Source: Lichtheimia corymbifera B2541 | Lineage: Eukaryota > Mucoromycota > Mucoromycetes > Mucorales > Lichtheimiaceae | Length of the DNA stretch: 64,000 nucleotides | Assembly: GCA_000697475.1 (NCBI GenBank) | Contig: JNEU01000756.1 | Coordinates: forward strand, 62,001 to 126,000 | Reading direction: 5' to 3' | Shown: one piece after another, positions 12,972 to 23,066 of the stretch | Position numbering within the stretch: the stretch's first letter is position 1 | How the letters are laid out: each line of letters starts with the position of its first letter | The notes under the pieces: generated by a model | What the model was told of the DNA's origin: nothing | The model's database searches: none | Seen by the model: the letters and a program-made list of their open reading frames with translations, nothing else | Made by a program: the position numbers and the translations under genes

Positions 12972-15496
12972 TTACTCAAATCCGGAAAACACGTCATGGG
13001 CAGCTGACATGTGGACCATGCCCGTGTCTAGATCGATCGCATAGCAGAGGAAAGTCGCATCAACACTAACAACGATACAATATTAGCGTAGTCTTTAAAG
13101 GCGTTTGCAACCAAACTTACATGCTTGACATGGTATAGGAAAAGAAGCGTGACATATACAAAGGAACCATAGACGCCAAGACGCCGATTAGCATCCCGTA
13201 AGGTGATCGTAGACTGTGAGTCGCGAATATGTATGTCCCAAATCCTGATGATAGAGCCATCACCAGAGAACCGACATATAAAATGAGTTTGGTCATCAAA
13301 TCTAGGTATTTGGAAAACACAGGTCAGCATGGATCGACAATGTGGATATGTGAAACAAACCTCCAAGTAGACCGGATAAAAGATTTCGGCGGAACATCTT
13401 GCTGCTTGATTTGGCTGACACATAAAAGCCTTCTCCGGTAATTCCTGCAAGCGCAATTGTGTAATGGTTGATCTCGCTAATAAGCCCTTCAATGAATGAC
13501 AACACCGTAGATATCACAGTCATAAACGGCCATGACATTTTAAAGTACTATATACAGTAGTCTTAAGATCCAAAAGAGCATACCCAGCGCTTAATATGAC
13601 TTCGTACCTTTCGTATCCACTGTGTAGCATATTGCAGACACTGCACAATTGTCAACACCAAGCTACCAAGAGCAATAGTTCCCAGTGAAGTCGATGATGC
13701 TTGCAGTAAACCAGCTTTCCATGTGATATCCTGAGACGATTTTGCGGGCTCGTTCCGGTGAAAGTACCATTGTGCAGTTACGGCTGACAACACAAATCTG
13801 CCAAAAGGATTGAATTAGAACAGCCCAACCGAAAAAGATCGCTGCACTTACCTTTGCATATTGATGAGCACTCCTGATGTCCAGAAATAGACAAAGATGT
13901 AAAATGCTGCGAGTATATAGACGTTGTCATTGACAATCCAAACCAAGGCTATATAGGATATATACGTTAGCTAAAATAAGCATGGCAACGCAGTAAAACA
14001 ACATACATGAGCTGTCATTGGAGGCAACATGTCCAAGCAACCAAAGCCGACTGAATAAAACCATCCACAGTACAGTAAATCCAATGAATATAAGCATGAC
14101 AAGGACTGAAGCGACAATGATTCCCGGATTGCAGCTCAAAACATCGCAAGCCAACTATGGATGCTCGCTTAGCTTAATGTCACACACTTGTTATTCCCCC
14201 CCCCACACATCTCCTTTTGAGTACCTCTAAGATTGCAACCGTTTTGGAAATACGATGACGACTACTATACAGGAGCTTGATGTATACAAGTGCCGTAATA
14301 AGTGGCATGAATGATAAAGCAGTCAAGCTGATAATACGCATTGATCAATATGACATCGATAACCTGGAGCTCTCCTCATCCACTTACCCGCCATCTAAAT
14401 TGTTACTCTGCCGAGATTCAACGATTGTCCATAGGAATATACCCAGTAAGGAAGAAGGAATGATCACCACGGTACCCCATACAAGCCCCTAGTAGCATAT
14501 ACTTTTAGCCTTCCAATCTATAATAGATGTATACCTAATCCATACTCTGGTAAATGTTCGTAAAATAGATATCCATATGGCACCGGCGAAAAATGACATG
14601 CTAGCCATACCGGTGATTAAACCTTATACATGTCGTCCTTTCAGTAAAATCATTGTTGACATGGCCATGGATCAACTTACCAGCGCTATCCTTCATTGTC
14701 TTGAACATTGTTCCACGAGCGGCTCTTTCTAGTGCATGGCTCTAGACGTGATTATTAGCATCCATTATACCTTCACATGCCTAGTATACGTACATTTGTA
14801 GACAAGAGAGTAATCAAGCCCGACAAGAGAAAAATGATCATGCATAGGCAATACAATGCTGCAAACAATGGATCACGTAGTTTGCGACCGGTCTTCATTG
14901 ATGTAATCTCTTTGGGTATCTAGAAAATAGAGGTTGAGAATACATGAATCCACAATGGCTTGTTTACTTACAGTGGGCGCAGCAGATGCAGTTGTTGTTG
15001 GAAGTAGTGATTCGGATGTTGGATGTGTTGTAGTAGGTATAGGTGGTTCTATATCACTGTCATCGTCCAAATAAATCGTCGCTGGATGCTATAAGCAATA
15101 TATCATCAATACCAGCTTTACGTCATACATAGGAGGGACTTGAGTGGTGGTAGTGGTAGGAAGTAGTAGTAGGAGATAACATACTGAGCGGTTTTTGGAG
15201 TCGCCTTTCCCATTGGACTGTTCAAGGTCATGCCTGGAGTCGTCGGTCGATTCGTTCTCAAACATGAGTTGACTACGGTCTGAATAGCCATGTGAATCTG
15301 TCAAAGGAATGCTGTCGTCTCCCAATTCGTCGTGGTGTTGCTGTACAGAATAAAACAAGCTGTGTGACATATCTCTGCCGTTATCCTCGTCTTCTGATTC
15401 CTGCTCCATCTGCATGTAAGCCGATCGACTTTGAATAAAACTTTCTCGTAAAGCTGAATAGACTCCTTTTGCAAAGTTGGGTACCGAGCTCTCCAT
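12972..15496 (-). CDS. Choline-transporter-like protein, CTL/SLC44 (Pns1/Ctl1) family
   Basis: This is a multi-spanning membrane protein of the SLC44 family. Animal members move choline. In fungi Pns1 is of unclear role, and S. pombe Ctl1 acts with autophagy factors. The start at 15496 (MESSVPNFAKGVYSALRE) precedes a cytosolic acidic N-terminal region of about 160 residues rich in Ser, Asp and Glu. About ten hydrophobic segments follow, spread over many small exons. Family signatures are visible: the helix around TAQWYFHRNEP, SLGTIALGSLVLTIVQ, the re-entrant-type stretch ALAGITGEGFYVSAKSSSK, and the C-terminal CVDATFLCYAIDLDTG. The protein ends AAHDVFSGFE, with the stop at 12972-12974. Estimated length is 600-630 residues. 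Some inner exon limits were placed only approximately. The substrate is not predicted. Confidence 0.85.
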
Positions 15497-15781
15497 TGTG
15501 GAATATAGGTATTATAGGAAGAGTTATCAAAGGTCAAATCATGCGCCGTAGTACGTATCCAATAAAGTCCGTCCCCCATTTCTCGCATGGATGCGCTCAG
15601 ATGCTTGATATAGCCACAAACACAATGCAATCATCATCCCGTGGTCTTCATTTCTATATAATATAAATCATGCTCATTTATCCGTACCTGCTAGAGTAGT
15701 GTTGCCAAGGTACCAAAGTAATATTATTATCACCATGCTTATCATGTGCTGGGTTTACCCTTTTCAGATGATCAAACTCAT

Positions 15782-15817
<36 letters not shown>

Positions 15818-15943
15818 TCACACATTTTGTATAGCTATAGAAACATTGGGGGCTTTATTGGTTGCATGGCATTTACTATAGTCATAGTGGATAAATTCAA
15901 TTGTTAGCTTTTATGTCTCATTAAATAGCCTCTTCCTGATTGA
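15497..15943. other. Intergenic spacer containing a CA microsatellite
   Basis: This spacer lies between the start codon of the CTL-like gene and the 3' end of the L26 gene, both on the minus strand. The CTL promoter should lie here. Apart from the CA run listed separately I see no structure. Confidence 0.4.
15783..15816. repeat. (CA)17 microsatellite
   Basis: An uninterrupted CA dinucleotide run of about 34 bases, followed by a short imperfect continuation (TTCACACATT). It sits upstream of the CTL-like gene. It is likely to vary in length between strains. Confidence 0.95.
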
Positions 15944-16617
15944 TTATACCTGTTGCATGGCATCCTTGTTCTTCTTGGAACGATCCTTGCGGTCCAAAAT
16001 AGCTTGACGGCTCTTGTCGATCTTGAGCTTGGTGATGACGACATTGGAGGGGTGGATACCAATGGGAGCAGTGGCACCTGTGACATGTGATCAGCACAAC
16101 CCATCATTTGAGTTTCCTATATAGCCATCATCCACTCACCGTTGACCTTCTCGCGGTTGACACGCTCAACGTGGATAACCCACTTCTTACGGTAGACTTG
16201 AACAACCTTGCCCTCACGGCCCTTGAAGCTACCACGAACAATCATAACCTCGTCGTCGGTGCGAACAGGAATAGAGCGGGTCTATATATATATATATAGG
16301 TATTGTCCATATATCAATAAACCATGGCTGTATACAAAATAGTCTCGTATATTACGTTATACTTTTCACGAAGCTCCTTGGACAAGGGAGAGCTCATAAT
16401 CTTGCGACGCTCATTCGAGGAAGCGGTGAAATGAGCCTTACGGCATTTGCTGCGAGAAGAGCTGACGTCTAGTGAATGCGAATGTTGAACATGAGTTGTT
16501 GAATCATGGTAAAGTGTGTATCCAAAGTGTTTTCTCGTTCATCCATTCATCCATCCATTCATCCATTGCTCTAGGAAGGTTGGAAGGTATCATCCACTCA
16601 CCCGCGGAAAACTTCAT
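15944..16617 (-). CDS. RPL26: 60S ribosomal protein L26 (uL24)
   Basis: This is a structural protein of the large ribosomal subunit near the exit tunnel. Exon 1 is only 16 nt (16602-16617, MKFSA). A longer first intron carries a CATC/CATT tandem run. The next exons encode [33 protein letters not shown], the KOW motif ([20 protein letters not shown]) and [16 protein letters not shown], in the order of the eukaryotic family. The reading frame ends DAMQQV at 15944. An alternative splice from a weak GTATAA donor in the last CAG to an AG about 80 nt downstream would put a TAA at once, changing only the last residue. Total about 130 residues. An intron directly after the start region is usual for ribosomal protein genes. 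Confidence 0.95.
16537..16568. repeat. CATT/CATC tandem repeat in the first L26 intron
   Basis: A short run of four-base units CATC/CATT (reading CATTCATCCATCCATTCATC on the plus strand) inside the first intron of the L26 gene. It is probably a simple microsatellite. Confidence 0.8.
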
Positions 16618-16973
16618 CGTACAATGTCAAGGAAGAGGAAGAACTAACATGTACCATGCCTTTGTCCAATGACATACTTGCGCTTGCATACTCAGGAAAT
16701 TCACTCCAACCCCGATTGTCCTCGAAATAGCCGTATTCCTTCTATTATGCATTCTTCCCCACTCTATGCCTAAGCATCTCTCTTTGTTAAATCCCAAAGA
16801 TTTCATTGTCTTATTATCCTCGGAGTGCACTCATACATTACTGAGAAAAATACATGCTTTTATTATTCTGTAACACCACGAGAGGGTTTTATAATGATCA
16901 CACACACCACTCTTTTGTGAATACAGCCAAGGATCCCAATTGCTATAATGCCACTTTATATATATATATATTT
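16618..16973. other. Intergenic spacer, L26 promoter
   Basis: This 356-bp spacer lies between the L26 start codon and the 3' end of the phosphatidylserine decarboxylase gene. It contains a short TATATATATATAT run at about 16958 near the decarboxylase stop, in its 3' region. No other feature is seen. Confidence 0.4.
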
Positions 16974-18639
16974 CTATGCCTTCTTATCATTATTCTCTAC
17001 GATATCACCTAATGCTTGACCCATCTTGATGGTTTGTCCCTCATGAATCTTGAACTGGAACGATGCTGGGGCTTCAAAGACCAACACCACAGTAGATCCA
17101 AGTGAAAATCCGCCCACTTCGTCACCTGATCTCACTGGCTTTCCACCCAAAAGTTTACTTGCTGACTTGTAAGAGACTTCAGTGTATGTACCCAAAGGCA
17201 AATCCTCCTTGCGGTTGGTCTTCAATGCCTATTTTTGCGTTTGAGTGAGCTGAAAAGACAACGAATGTGAATTTGATTTACCTCGTCAAAGTTGATATGA
17301 ATAGAACCCACATTGGTGGCTCCGACCGGAGTCATTGAGAAGAAACCATATTTCCACTTGCCCAAAAGGACCACTCGCTCATTCAAAACAAAGAGGTTCT
17401 GTAAAAGCTTGACAAAGTAAGGAGAAACCGAAAACAATTCGCCTGCAAAATGTCTTCTTTTCTGGACGACCCAATTGGTAGGAGAATGGAATCGATGATA
17501 ATCACCAGGGGCAAGATAGATGACACAAAAGAAAAGAGCATTGCCTGGTCGTACGTGATGCTCATGCTTGGGAATACCAGACTTGACGTCGGACACACCG
17601 ATCAATGCTTTGGTATCTTTGGCACTAGCCTTCTCGGAGGGAGCTAAACCATCAGGACCAACTGTGCTGGGAACTTGTACACTGTGCTGCGATTCACCAC
17701 CCAACATCTCATCCAGCGAATAAGGAATACCGTTCACGTTGGCAAACTCTTCTTCATCGACATAATGTGGTAAGTGGCTACTGAACTCGGCCTCGGTAAT
17801 AGGAGAGGTAGATGGCTCGTCTTCACCCAAGAGTGCATCCAAAGAATAGGTCACGCCCTTGATTTGTTCAATTTCTCGTTCATGCACTGCACCAAAATGA
17901 AGCACTTTGCCATCCGAAGGAGATACCTTTTTTCATCCAATTGTCAGCGAATATGCTCATCCAGGGTGTCTCATTCATATTTACCAAGGGCGAATCAGCA
18001 ATGGGTCGAACACCATCCTTCAATTCACGGTAGAAAAACTCGCTCAAGTTCTTGTATGCATAAAGATCCGGGTTCTTCATTTCATCGAGATTACATCCAA
18101 ATATCCAACTGTATAACTTGAAACCAGCAGGTCGAAGAGCTTCTGGGATAGTCAAAGAATTGAACGCTCCCCATAATCGTGACATGGTGCGAAGCGGCAA
18201 TGCCGAAGCCACGTGAACCTATGACACCATTGCATGAATAATGCATCCTTGTGCATCACCCCATATATATAATTACCTGCCAAGGACCGTCTGCAACATA
18301 CTTGGGCTTAGGCTGTTCCTGGTTGTTGCGTTCACGATCTCGAATATGACGAATTTGAACATAGCCGACAACAGCAAGACCAAGACCCACGGGAATCGGA
18401 TACCATTTCGTCTCAGTGTCATTCCAGGCAGATTGCAGTCGTTCTTTTGTTTTGAATATATATTTGAATAAACGTCAGTCCAGTTGAACGGTCGTCAATA
18501 GTCAAGGCGTTGCATTACCCCATAACGGTTTTTCACGTTGCTGTTGCGAATGCATCCATTGTCGTTGAGTGAATCGACTGGTGATATGGCATCGACTAGC
18601 CGTATAATGGCGCAGGCGGCAAGCTCGGATCGGCAGCAT
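16974..18639 (-). CDS. PSD1: Mitochondrial phosphatidylserine decarboxylase proenzyme
   Basis: This enzyme converts phosphatidylserine to phosphatidylethanolamine in the inner mitochondrial membrane. About 470 residues are encoded in several exons. The N-terminus is basic and free of acidic residues for about 35 residues (MLPIRACRLRHYTASRCHI), a likely matrix presequence. It is followed by a single hydrophobic segment (IPVGLGLAVVGYVQI). The catalytic body includes VSPSDGKVLHFG, LAPGDYHRFHSPTNW and the self-cleavage motif LGST (FSLGSTVVLVFEAP), where the Ser becomes the pyruvoyl group. The motif YSLDALLGE, normal in fungal Psd1, occurs a second time 42 residues later as YSLDEMLGG in an acidic insert. 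All residues needed for self-processing are present. Confidence 0.95.
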
Positions 18640-19044
18640 GTCGAACCACTTTAAAGAAAGGCTGCACTTGCAAGAGGCTTGGTTAATAGCATTTCAAGAA
18701 ATTCAGCTCATTGTACCCCAGAATTATCACATGATCAATGCAACTTACAATAGTGTCACCCTTCTCTTCTCTTCCTTTTCCAATGCAGATAGACAATCAT
18801 CTTGAAGAACACTTTCATATAAACTGATCATGCCGCACATAACTATCTCTCGGCGTATATTAATTATTTCATGAACACTATAATCTGATATTACATTGCT
18901 CCAGTGTTGGTACGGCAAATCTTCTTGGACCATGGTAATTGAACGAGAGAGACAGTGAGCTGGAGCAGGAGAGTCGTTCACATGCAGTGAAGTAGGCAAT
19001 GAATTCAATTGATAGAAAGCGGCTGTTAATACAATGGCTTATAT

Positions 19045-19290
19045 TGGGATTGCCCAACTCGTATTCAACGCTCGGTTAAAATATGCTCTCAGGCATGCTG
19101 ATCAACTTTGTTCTAATAAAGACACAACGCTTAATTGTCTAATCTTCGGTCACGGGCGTCTTATGAATTGTATATGCTGTAAACGTGATGCTATATGGAA
19201 GTGGTCTTTGTTCACTGTCGGTTACCTAGACTCTAATAGAGCCAAAGATGCAGAGGGGGTTGTTTATATAACAGAGCCAGCAAGAAGTCA
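19045..19290. repeat. Diverged single copies related to the island repeats
   Basis: The first part (about 19045-19150) resembles one unit of the array at 21851-22720 and shares CATGCTGATCAACTTTGTTC and an AATAAAGA tract. The second part (about 19185-19290) resembles the outer arm of the inverted repeat around 20214-20280, sharing TTTGTTCA..GTC and GCCAAAGATGCAGA. The two families therefore lie side by side here, which suggests that both belong to one longer element. Confidence 0.6.
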
Positions 19291-19744
19291 GAATTGAAAG
19301 CCATTGTATGATACTTATATACTATCCAATAACAGTTGACACGTTGCCAGCTAATAGCCACTTCACACCATTCCCTGCTTTTGACTATTGCGTCACAATG
19401 GAACAATCCGCCTGCTCTAGATATTTCTTCCTATAATTCTACTCTACTGACCTGCGTTGATTCGACTGAGTCGCCTTTCATATGCAGAATGCGCTACCTA
19501 TCTCAATTAATGTATTCATTGCTTGACTGTAGCTCAGTCAAATGCCTTGGAATCAAGAAACTTGAATGATGGAAATGATCGGCTGATGGAGGAGAATCGT
19601 TCACATACCATAGAATGGGCAAAAGTTGCGGTTGGGAGGAAGTGGCTGTCAGCTGGCAATGCATGGCATGTACCTAAATAATGCATAAAGTACCTTCCAT
19701 TAATCCTTCCATTCTGCATAATGAGCTGTGTTGCACAAACACAC

Positions 19745-20262
19745 CGCTCTGCATCTTTGACCCTATCAGGGTCTGGCTGCTTGACAATGAACAAACACCA
19801 CCTATCATATAGCATTGCGTTCAAAGCATAGTAAAATCATAAAGGCAGTCATATCTCGAAACTTTACAATAAAACGTGGGGTCTTCAATCGAACAAAGTT
19901 GCTCGTCGGGGTGAAGCGCACCTTGTGTACAAGTTTCACGATCGAGCTCGCCGATTCTAGATTTCCGCGATGTCGCCACCAGCCAAAGTGGATCTTGGGT
20001 CGACCTCGACACAAAATATTTTTGGCTGGTGGCGACATTGGGTGAATCTGAGATCGACCACGACGATCGTGAAACCTCTACACAAGGTGCACTGGACCCC
20101 GACGAGCAACTTTGTTCGATTGAAGACCCCACGTTTCATTGTAAAGTTTAGAGATACAGGCATCTTTATGTTTTACATATGCTGTATGCATGATGCTATA
20201 TGATAGGTGGTGTTTGTTCATTGTCAATCGTCTCACTCGTATTAGCGCCAAAGATGCAGAAG
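19745..20262. repeat. Large imperfect inverted repeat (foldback/MITE-like)
   Basis: Two arms of about 240 bp face each other around an axis near 20004 with a short unpaired centre of about 35 nt. The left arm reads GAACAAACACCACCTATCAT (19789), AAACTTTACAAT (19859), GTGGGGTCTTCAATCGAACA (19876) and TCGCCACCAGCC (19973). The right arm has the reverse complements in mirror order: GGCTGGTGGCGA at 20023, TGTTCGATTGAAGACCCCAC at 20112, ATTGTAAAGTTT at 20139 and ATGATAGGTGGTGTTTGTTC at 20200. Arm identity looks like 80-90 per cent, highest near the centre. No coding capacity and no clear target-site duplication were found. It fits a foldback element, and its transcript would fold into a long hairpin. 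Confidence 0.85.
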
Positions 20263-21386
20263 GACTTGTATGTGTCACGAAGCCCAGGGGCAGGATTAGA
20301 GCGGCCAATGCTATTGGTGGAGAGATGCATGATTGCTGCCAACATCCCCTATAGAAAGGTCAGGCTATGGTGGTCCGTGTAGATTGGTTCCTTCTTATAC
20401 AAGGTTGCATAAGATAGCGCTAGCTGAATATTGCATGAGATGTACCATGTACTTGTGAAACATTGTATCACAGCTCATTCTTTCTTGGACAGAGAGTGAA
20501 TGAAAAGCTTACAATGAACCAAGCTTATTATTATATATCAAGCACTATGCTGGGCCTCATCACTCTCGAATTGATATATGGCAATATAAGCGTTCGAGAA
20601 CTGCTCCTGCCTTTCAACTGTAATACGTGAACTAAAAAGCTCTGGGGAAAGAACAAAACCATCTTGATACGATGATGTAAACGATGCGATCTCGCTTTCC
20701 AACCATTCAAGTTTCTGTTCCCCTTTTCAATCTACAAACCAACCAAGTGATTCACATCTTGCGCACATGAACTGAATGCACTCTTTTATGTATTATGTTG
20801 AATTCAATGAAAAAGTGGAAGAACCGCATATGGCAGTGTGAATGTTTATCGAGTAATTATGATAAGGGAACAGCATTGTAAAATGAATAAGCTACGGGTG
20901 AATCTCATAGAGGGTAACAGGGGGTGATTGTGCCATTGTATTCTTGGTTGCTGTCATCATCATCATCTTTCATCCATGATTGTAAAATAGCTGCTGCATG
21001 CATTGACCTGAGTATTCCAATAGCATCCATGGCTGTAAAGCACCTTTCGCCAAAGTATAATTCTTTTCGACAACCCCATCCAATCCATCATGTTCCTCAG
21101 CCTTATCCACGTGATCGTTCCTGCGGACGACGAGCCAAGTAACCAAAGCAACATTCCAGGAGATCTCATCACTGTACTTGATTGCATCCATCCATCAAAT
21201 CCAATATGTTGCTGGAAAAGAGCCATAATGGTGGTATGCTCCCTTTTCCACCCGGTTTGCTGGTCAATCCTTTCTTGGTCATTTTCTTCCATCACTCAAC
21301 CAGGTGAAGATTGCAGTGAATCGATAGTTGATATGGCATCCCATCCATCGAATCAGTATGTATCAAAGCAAGTGGCTGCAAGTAAC

Positions 21387-21625
21387 TTGAGACAATGGAG
21401 TAAAAGACATTGATAATAGCAACGGTTGCTACGTTTGGTGATGTGGAGGAGTGTGCAAGAGCGTTGTGTTGTAGTAAAGTGACAAGGCTGTGTACGCTGT
21501 TTGAGACAATGGAGTAAAGATATGGGTAATAGCAACTGCTGGAATGAATGCTGTTACATTTGATGGTGGCAGAGGATTGTACAAGAGACCGTGTGGTGTC
21601 AAGGAACGCGAGTGTTGTAATGGGG
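21387..21625. repeat. Tandem duplication with a 114-bp offset
   Basis: The block TTGAGACAATGGAGTAAA starts at 21387 and again at 21501. Both copies continue with a GTAATAGCAAC-like stretch (GATAATAGCAAC and GGTAATAGCAAC), then a TTTG(G/A)TGATG-(T)GG segment and a GTGTGGT/GTTGTG segment. The copies have drifted with small indels. No coding function is apparent. Confidence 0.7.
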
Positions 21626-21850
21626 TGCACACGCCATGGAGTTGCCATTCAGTCCAAAACAATCGGATCAAGAGAGTTGTAGGATTGACATGATGGGTTG
21701 AAGCAGGAAAATCGTTCGCAGGCGATAGCTGTACTTGAATGGGGCAACAGTGAGAATGGGAAGAAGCAAGAAGCTGGGAGTGGAAGAGCTGTGAAATTAA
21801 ATAGTTCAGGCACTGTCATACAAATACACACACTGTAGATTGATCCATGA

Positions 21851-22720
21851 TCTTGGGATTACCCATTTCGACTTGAAACTTTCACACAATATGCTTCTGG
21901 ACACGCTGATCAACTTTGTTATAATAAAGAACCCACACTTCATTTAAAAGTTTTGAATGGGAGGGTGTAATATGGGGTTTACTATGAAGGACGGAAATTC
22001 CGTACCCCGCCCGAATTCATGAAATGTCATTTACTATGCATAATCTTGGGATTCCCCATTTCGAACTTGAAACTTGGTAAGAAGCTTCTCTGAGACATGC
22101 TGATCAACTCCATTCAAATAAAAACCGCATGCTTCATTATATAAATGTTGAATGGGGGCGCCCGACAATGAACAGACGGCAATTATAAGTAGCATGGCCT
22201 CGAGATTACCCACCACAAACTTGAAACTTTCACACAAGATGCTCTTGGACACGCTGATCAACTTCGTCATAATAAAGAACCCGCACTTCGTTTAAAAATC
22301 TTGAATGGGAAGGTATAATGTGGGGATTACTATGACCGACGGAATTCATCCACCCTCCGGATTCATCGAAATGTCGATTAGAATGAATTACCTTGGGATT
22401 CCACGTTTCGTACATTAAACTTGATCAGAAGGTCCGCTGGATCATGCTGATCATCTTCATTCATTTAAAAACTGCATGCTTCATCATGATATTTTTATGA
22501 ATCCGGCCGTATGAGCGGAGAGAACGCAAGTAGGGTGTATAGTGCACGCCCCCACAATCGTCCATCTGGAACTCCAAACTTGGTCAGAAGGATCGTTAGG
22601 ACGTGCCGATGAACTTCATTCAAATAAAAACACATTCTTCATTATCAAGACTTTAAATGGGAGCGTCCAACCATGAACGGATGGGCATCAGTAAAGCGTA
22701 TGGTTCACGAAACTTGATAT
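21851..22720. repeat. Tandem array of five diverged units with a 347-bp two-unit period
   Basis: Five related units start at about 21851 (A1), 22044 (B1), 22199 (A2), 22391 (B2) and 22561 (B3). Each has the order: TTGGGATT(A/C)CC-like head, (C/A)TTGAAACTT or AAACTTGGTCAGAAGG-like box, (CATG/CACG)CTGATCAACTT box, AATAAA(G/A)A box, GCA(T/C)TTC(A/G)TT box and a TTGAATGGG tail. A1 and A2 share a long tail (GGTGTAATATGGGG / GGTATAATGTGGGG) that the B units lack. The shared GATT anchor lies at 21857 and 22204 for A, and at 22050 and 22397 for B. Both gaps are exactly 347 bp, so an AB pair was duplicated as one unit. Confidence 0.8.
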
Positions 22721-23066
22721 GCTCCCTATTCCAACGTTGGTCAGCCAGATCTTTTCGGATCAAGACAATTGAAGGATGGAGGGGACGGTCTAGAGCAGGA
22801 GAATCATTCACATACTGTGGATAGTCTTTATTGTAAATATGGATGACGAAGGGTCGCATGATCCTGTAAAGATGGATACTACGAGCTTATAATGGTTGCT
22901 TAAATGTGTCGTAAGACCATTAGACCTTAGGTAATGTTAAGCCAATCGACGAGAAATCAAAAGTTTACATGCGAAACGAGTACACCGGGTCTCTAATCTC
23001 TTATATTATACCCAAATCCCAAAGTTTTATATTACTCTACAATGTTCTAATTAATACAGATATCTC

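Larger units (their letters stand above)
18640..23066. other. Gene-free island of 4.4 kb made of degenerate repeats
   Basis: No open frame here shows a recognisable domain on either strand. The stretch instead holds several internally related repeats, listed separately: an inverted repeat of about 0.5 kb with a third related copy at 19200-19290, a 114-bp tandem duplication, a two-unit array with a 347-bp period, and a dispersed motif close to GGAGAATCGTTCACATAC. This looks like accumulated remains of non-autonomous mobile elements. No transposase or reverse transcriptase can be seen. Confidence 0.6.

Noticed and set aside
15783..15816. CRISPR-like or telomeric repeats
   Set aside because: The CA, AG and CATC runs are simple microsatellites. 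No spaced direct repeats with unique spacers and no TTAGGG arrays were seen.
20924..21295. Overlapping short frames in the repeat island
   Set aside because: Frames on both strands are short, lack domains and overlap each other. They are probably chance openings in non-coding sequence.
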